Assembly (NCBI GenBank): GCA_903919975.1 | Contig: CAIXKE010000084.1 | Location: 1-46,956 of the forward strand | DNA: 46,956 nucleotides | Direction of reading: 5' to 3' | Origin: Akkermansiaceae bacterium | Lineage (GTDB): Bacteria > Verrucomicrobiota > Verrucomicrobiia > Verrucomicrobiales > Akkermansiaceae | In this document: positions 45,336 to 46,956 of the stretch, in pieces | Layout of the letters: the number at the start of each line of letters is the position of its first letter | Position numbering within the stretch: the stretch's first letter is position 1 | The notes under the pieces: model-generated | Seen by the model: the letters and a program-made list of their open reading frames with translations, nothing else | Told to the model about the DNA's origin: nothing | Databases searched by the model: none | Program-made: the position numbers and the translations under genes

Positions 45336-46955
45336 TTACGCGCCCGGCAATTCGATGAAGCCTTCCAGCTTCCGAATACGGGTGGGGTGGCGCATTTTGC
45401 GGAGCGCCTTGGCTTCGATCTGACGAATCCGCTCACGGGTGACCTGGAACTGTCGGCCCACTTCTTCAAGGGTGCGGCTGTAACCGTCCTTGAGGCCGAA
45501 CCGTTGTTCGAGCACTTCGCGCTCACGCTCGGTTAGTGTATCGAGCACGTCCTTGATCTTATCCTTGAGCATCGAGAAACCGGCTTCCTCCATCGGATTG
45601 TCGGCGGCTTTGTCTTCGATGAAATCGCCGAATGAGGTGTCGTCCGAATCACCGACCGGCGCTTGCAGCGAGATCGGTTGTTGGGCCATTTTCAACACGG
45701 CGCGGACGCGCTCGACGGGAAGGTGGATCTCCTCGGCGATTTCTTCCGGCGACGGCTCGCGGCCGTATTCTTGGACGAGTTGCTTTTGCACGCGCATCAG
45801 CTTGTTGATCGTCTCGATCATGTGGACCGGGATGCGGATCGTGCGCGCTTGGTCGGCGATCGAGCGGGTGATCGCCTGGCGGATCCACCATGTGGCGTAG
45901 GTGGAAAACTTGTAGCCGCGGCGGTATTCGAATTTTTCGACCGCCTTCATCAGGCCCATGTTGCCTTCTTGGATGAGGTCGAGGAACGAGAGTCCGCGGT
46001 TGGTGTATTTTTTGGCGATGGAAATCACGAGGCGGAGGTTGGCCTCAACCATTTCGGTTTTAGCCTTGAGCGCTTCCTTGAGCCAGTGGCGCAGGTTTTT
46101 GTTAGCCTCCTCGAAGGTTTCCAACGTGTGCCACGAGCGTTGTTGGATTTCGCGCAATTTGGTGACGAACTCCTTATCCTCGGGGTCGGCTTGGAGTTTG
46201 CGGCCGTATTTCCAGAACTTCTGCATGTAGTCGTCCACTTGCTCGCAGAAATCTTCGACGACTTTCTGCTTGTAGTAAAAGCGGGTGAACACGCGGTTGA
46301 GGGTTTGGATATTCTTTTGAAATTCCTCCTCAAGCTTCTTTTTACCGCGGGGACTCTTGACTGAAAGTTGGCGGAACAGGTTGTCGTTTTCCTGGTGGAG
46401 TTGCTTGAGCTGATCGCAAAGCTTGGGCAATCCCTTCATGTAGCGCTCGCGGGATTCGATCTTCTTGTCGAGGATCACCCGGTCGAAGCGCTCCTTGCCC
46501 TTGTTGAGCTTGTCGGCGAGCTCCAGATAGGAATCGGTGACGAAGCCGAACATGTGAAGGTGGCGGGCAACTTCAATTTCGGCATCCTCGATGCGCTTGG
46601 AAATCTCGACTTCCTGTTCGCGGGTCAGCAGCGGGACTTGGCCCATTTGCTTGAGATACATCCGGACCGGGTCGTCGAGGATGTCGAGCTTCTGGTCAGC
46701 CTTGAGCTCCTCCTCGTCGCCACTGTCGTCGTCGCGCTTTTTGTCTTTGTAGCGGTCTACCTCGGAGGCATCGATGATATCGAACTCCATGTTGCGGAGC
46801 CGCTCCATGATGGCCTCGACGTCTTCCGGATCGACGAGGTCGTTCGGGAGGATGTCATTGATGTCATCAAAGGTGAGGTAGTCTTGCTCCTTGGCGAGCT
46901 TGATGAGCTCGCGGATTTTTTCTTGGATTTCGGGGGTGTCGATCCGGCGCTTGGG
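45336..46955 (-). CDS. rpoD: Primary sigma factor RpoD (sigma-70), N terminus outside window
   Basis: The frame is open to the right edge, giving about 539 visible residues. Upstream of the internal ATG at 46808 it still reads region 1.1-like sequence ([20 protein letters not shown]). Region 1.2 has [25 protein letters not shown] non-conserved region of about 180-200 residues follows. Regions 2.1-2.4 are [40 protein letters not shown] and [17 protein letters not shown]. Region 3 has [12 protein letters not shown], and region 4.2 has [31 protein letters not shown]. It directs RNA polymerase to housekeeping promoters. A palindromic repeat follows its stop, then valS in the same direction. Confidence 0.97.
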   Translation of the reverse strand, partial: PKRRIDTPEIQEKIRELIKLAKEQDYLTFDDINDILPNDLVDPEDVEAIMERLRNMEFDIIDASEVDRYKDKKRDDDSGDEEELKADQKLDILDDPVRMYLKQMGQVPLLTREQEVEISKRIEDAEIEVARHLHMFGFVTDSYLELADKLNKGKERFDRVILDKKIESRERYMKGLPKLCDQLKQLHQENDNLFRQLSVKSPRGKKKLEEEFQKNIQTLNRVFTRFYYKQKVVEDFCEQVDDYMQKFWKYGRKLQADPEDKEFVTKLREIQQRSWHTLETFEEANKNLRHWLKEALKAKTEMVEANLRLVISIAKKYTNRGLSFLDLIQEGNMGLMKAVEKFEYRRGYKFSTYATWWIRQAITRSIADQARTIRIPVHMIETINKLMRVQKQLVQEYGREPSPEEIAEEIHLPVERVRAVLKMAQQPISLQAPVGDSDDTSFGDFIEDKAADNPMEEAGFSMLKDKIKDVLDTLTEREREVLEQRFGLKDGYSRTLEEVGRQFQVTRERIRQIEAKALRKMRHPTRIRKLEGFIELPGA

Positions 46956-46956
46956 G

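Noticed and set aside
45663..46364. 233-codon plus-strand frame
   Set aside because: Antisense to rpoD, produced by its codon bias.

Overview
The window looks like a chromosomal segment of a Verrucomicrobiota bacterium, probably near Luteolibacter/Verrucomicrobiaceae. This is inferred from protein style, since no rRNA is present. The pointers are a type II (eukaryote-like) glutamine synthetase, an SHD1-type lipoprotein, a YlbF-like protein with a Gly/Cys tail, a REP-type transposase remnant with small extragenic palindromes, weak Shine-Dalgarno sequences and moderately high GC. The set is housekeeping plus carbohydrate and stress genes. I see no prophage, CRISPR array, integron or rRNA operon.

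Left end (1-8.3 kb): a transposase tail cut by the window edge, a gene-poor stretch with one doubtful coding fragment, a secreted cyclophilin with adhesion-like repeats, a Cache-domain lipoprotein, a one-pass membrane protein of unknown role, a P1B-type metal ATPase, and a decayed gene carrying three in-frame stops. Next (8.3-16.1 kb) come a zinc-ribbon DEDDh exonuclease, tRNA-Leu(UAA), TspO, the YchF GTPase, a VTT/DedA membrane protein, a CBS-pair protein, a YyaL/DUF255 thioredoxin-toroid protein and HemL.

Glycan region 1 (16.1-22.9 kb): a large GH94-type phosphorylase, possibly acting on 1,2-beta-oligoglucan, converges on a discoidin plus (alpha/alpha)6-toroid protein that has no signal peptide and is preceded by a 52-codon ORF. 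Region 22.9-32.6 kb has SulP, a secreted unknown, a LOG-like protein, Fe/Mn superoxide dismutase, RmuC, FolD with a DUF374 acyltransferase, a DUF3108 protein and an L,D-transpeptidase. Glycan region 2 (32.7-36.5 kb) is a GT4 glycosyltransferase fused to a toroid domain, overlapping a GH130 gene. This suggests a synthesis/turnover pair for a mannose-containing oligosaccharide.

Signalling and nitrogen region (36.5-40.4 kb): an Rcp1-like response regulator with a decayed duplicate tail beside it, the YlbF-like protein, a 142-residue kinase-like protein 7 bases ahead of a PP2C phosphatase, and a type II glutamine synthetase behind a near-consensus sigma-54 promoter. The right end is a minus-strand series: rpoD (cut by the edge), valS (with a heptamer repeat inside the gene), a zinc-ribbon membrane protein and an SHD1/thioredoxin-like lipoprotein.

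Two unrelated families of extragenic palindromic repeats occur, each with two copies. With the transposase tail they suggest a REP/RAYT-type system in this genome. The best candidates for under-described biology are the mini-kinase/PP2C pair, the GT4-toroid/GH130 pair, the GH94/discoidin-toroid/small-ORF locus and the two repeat families.
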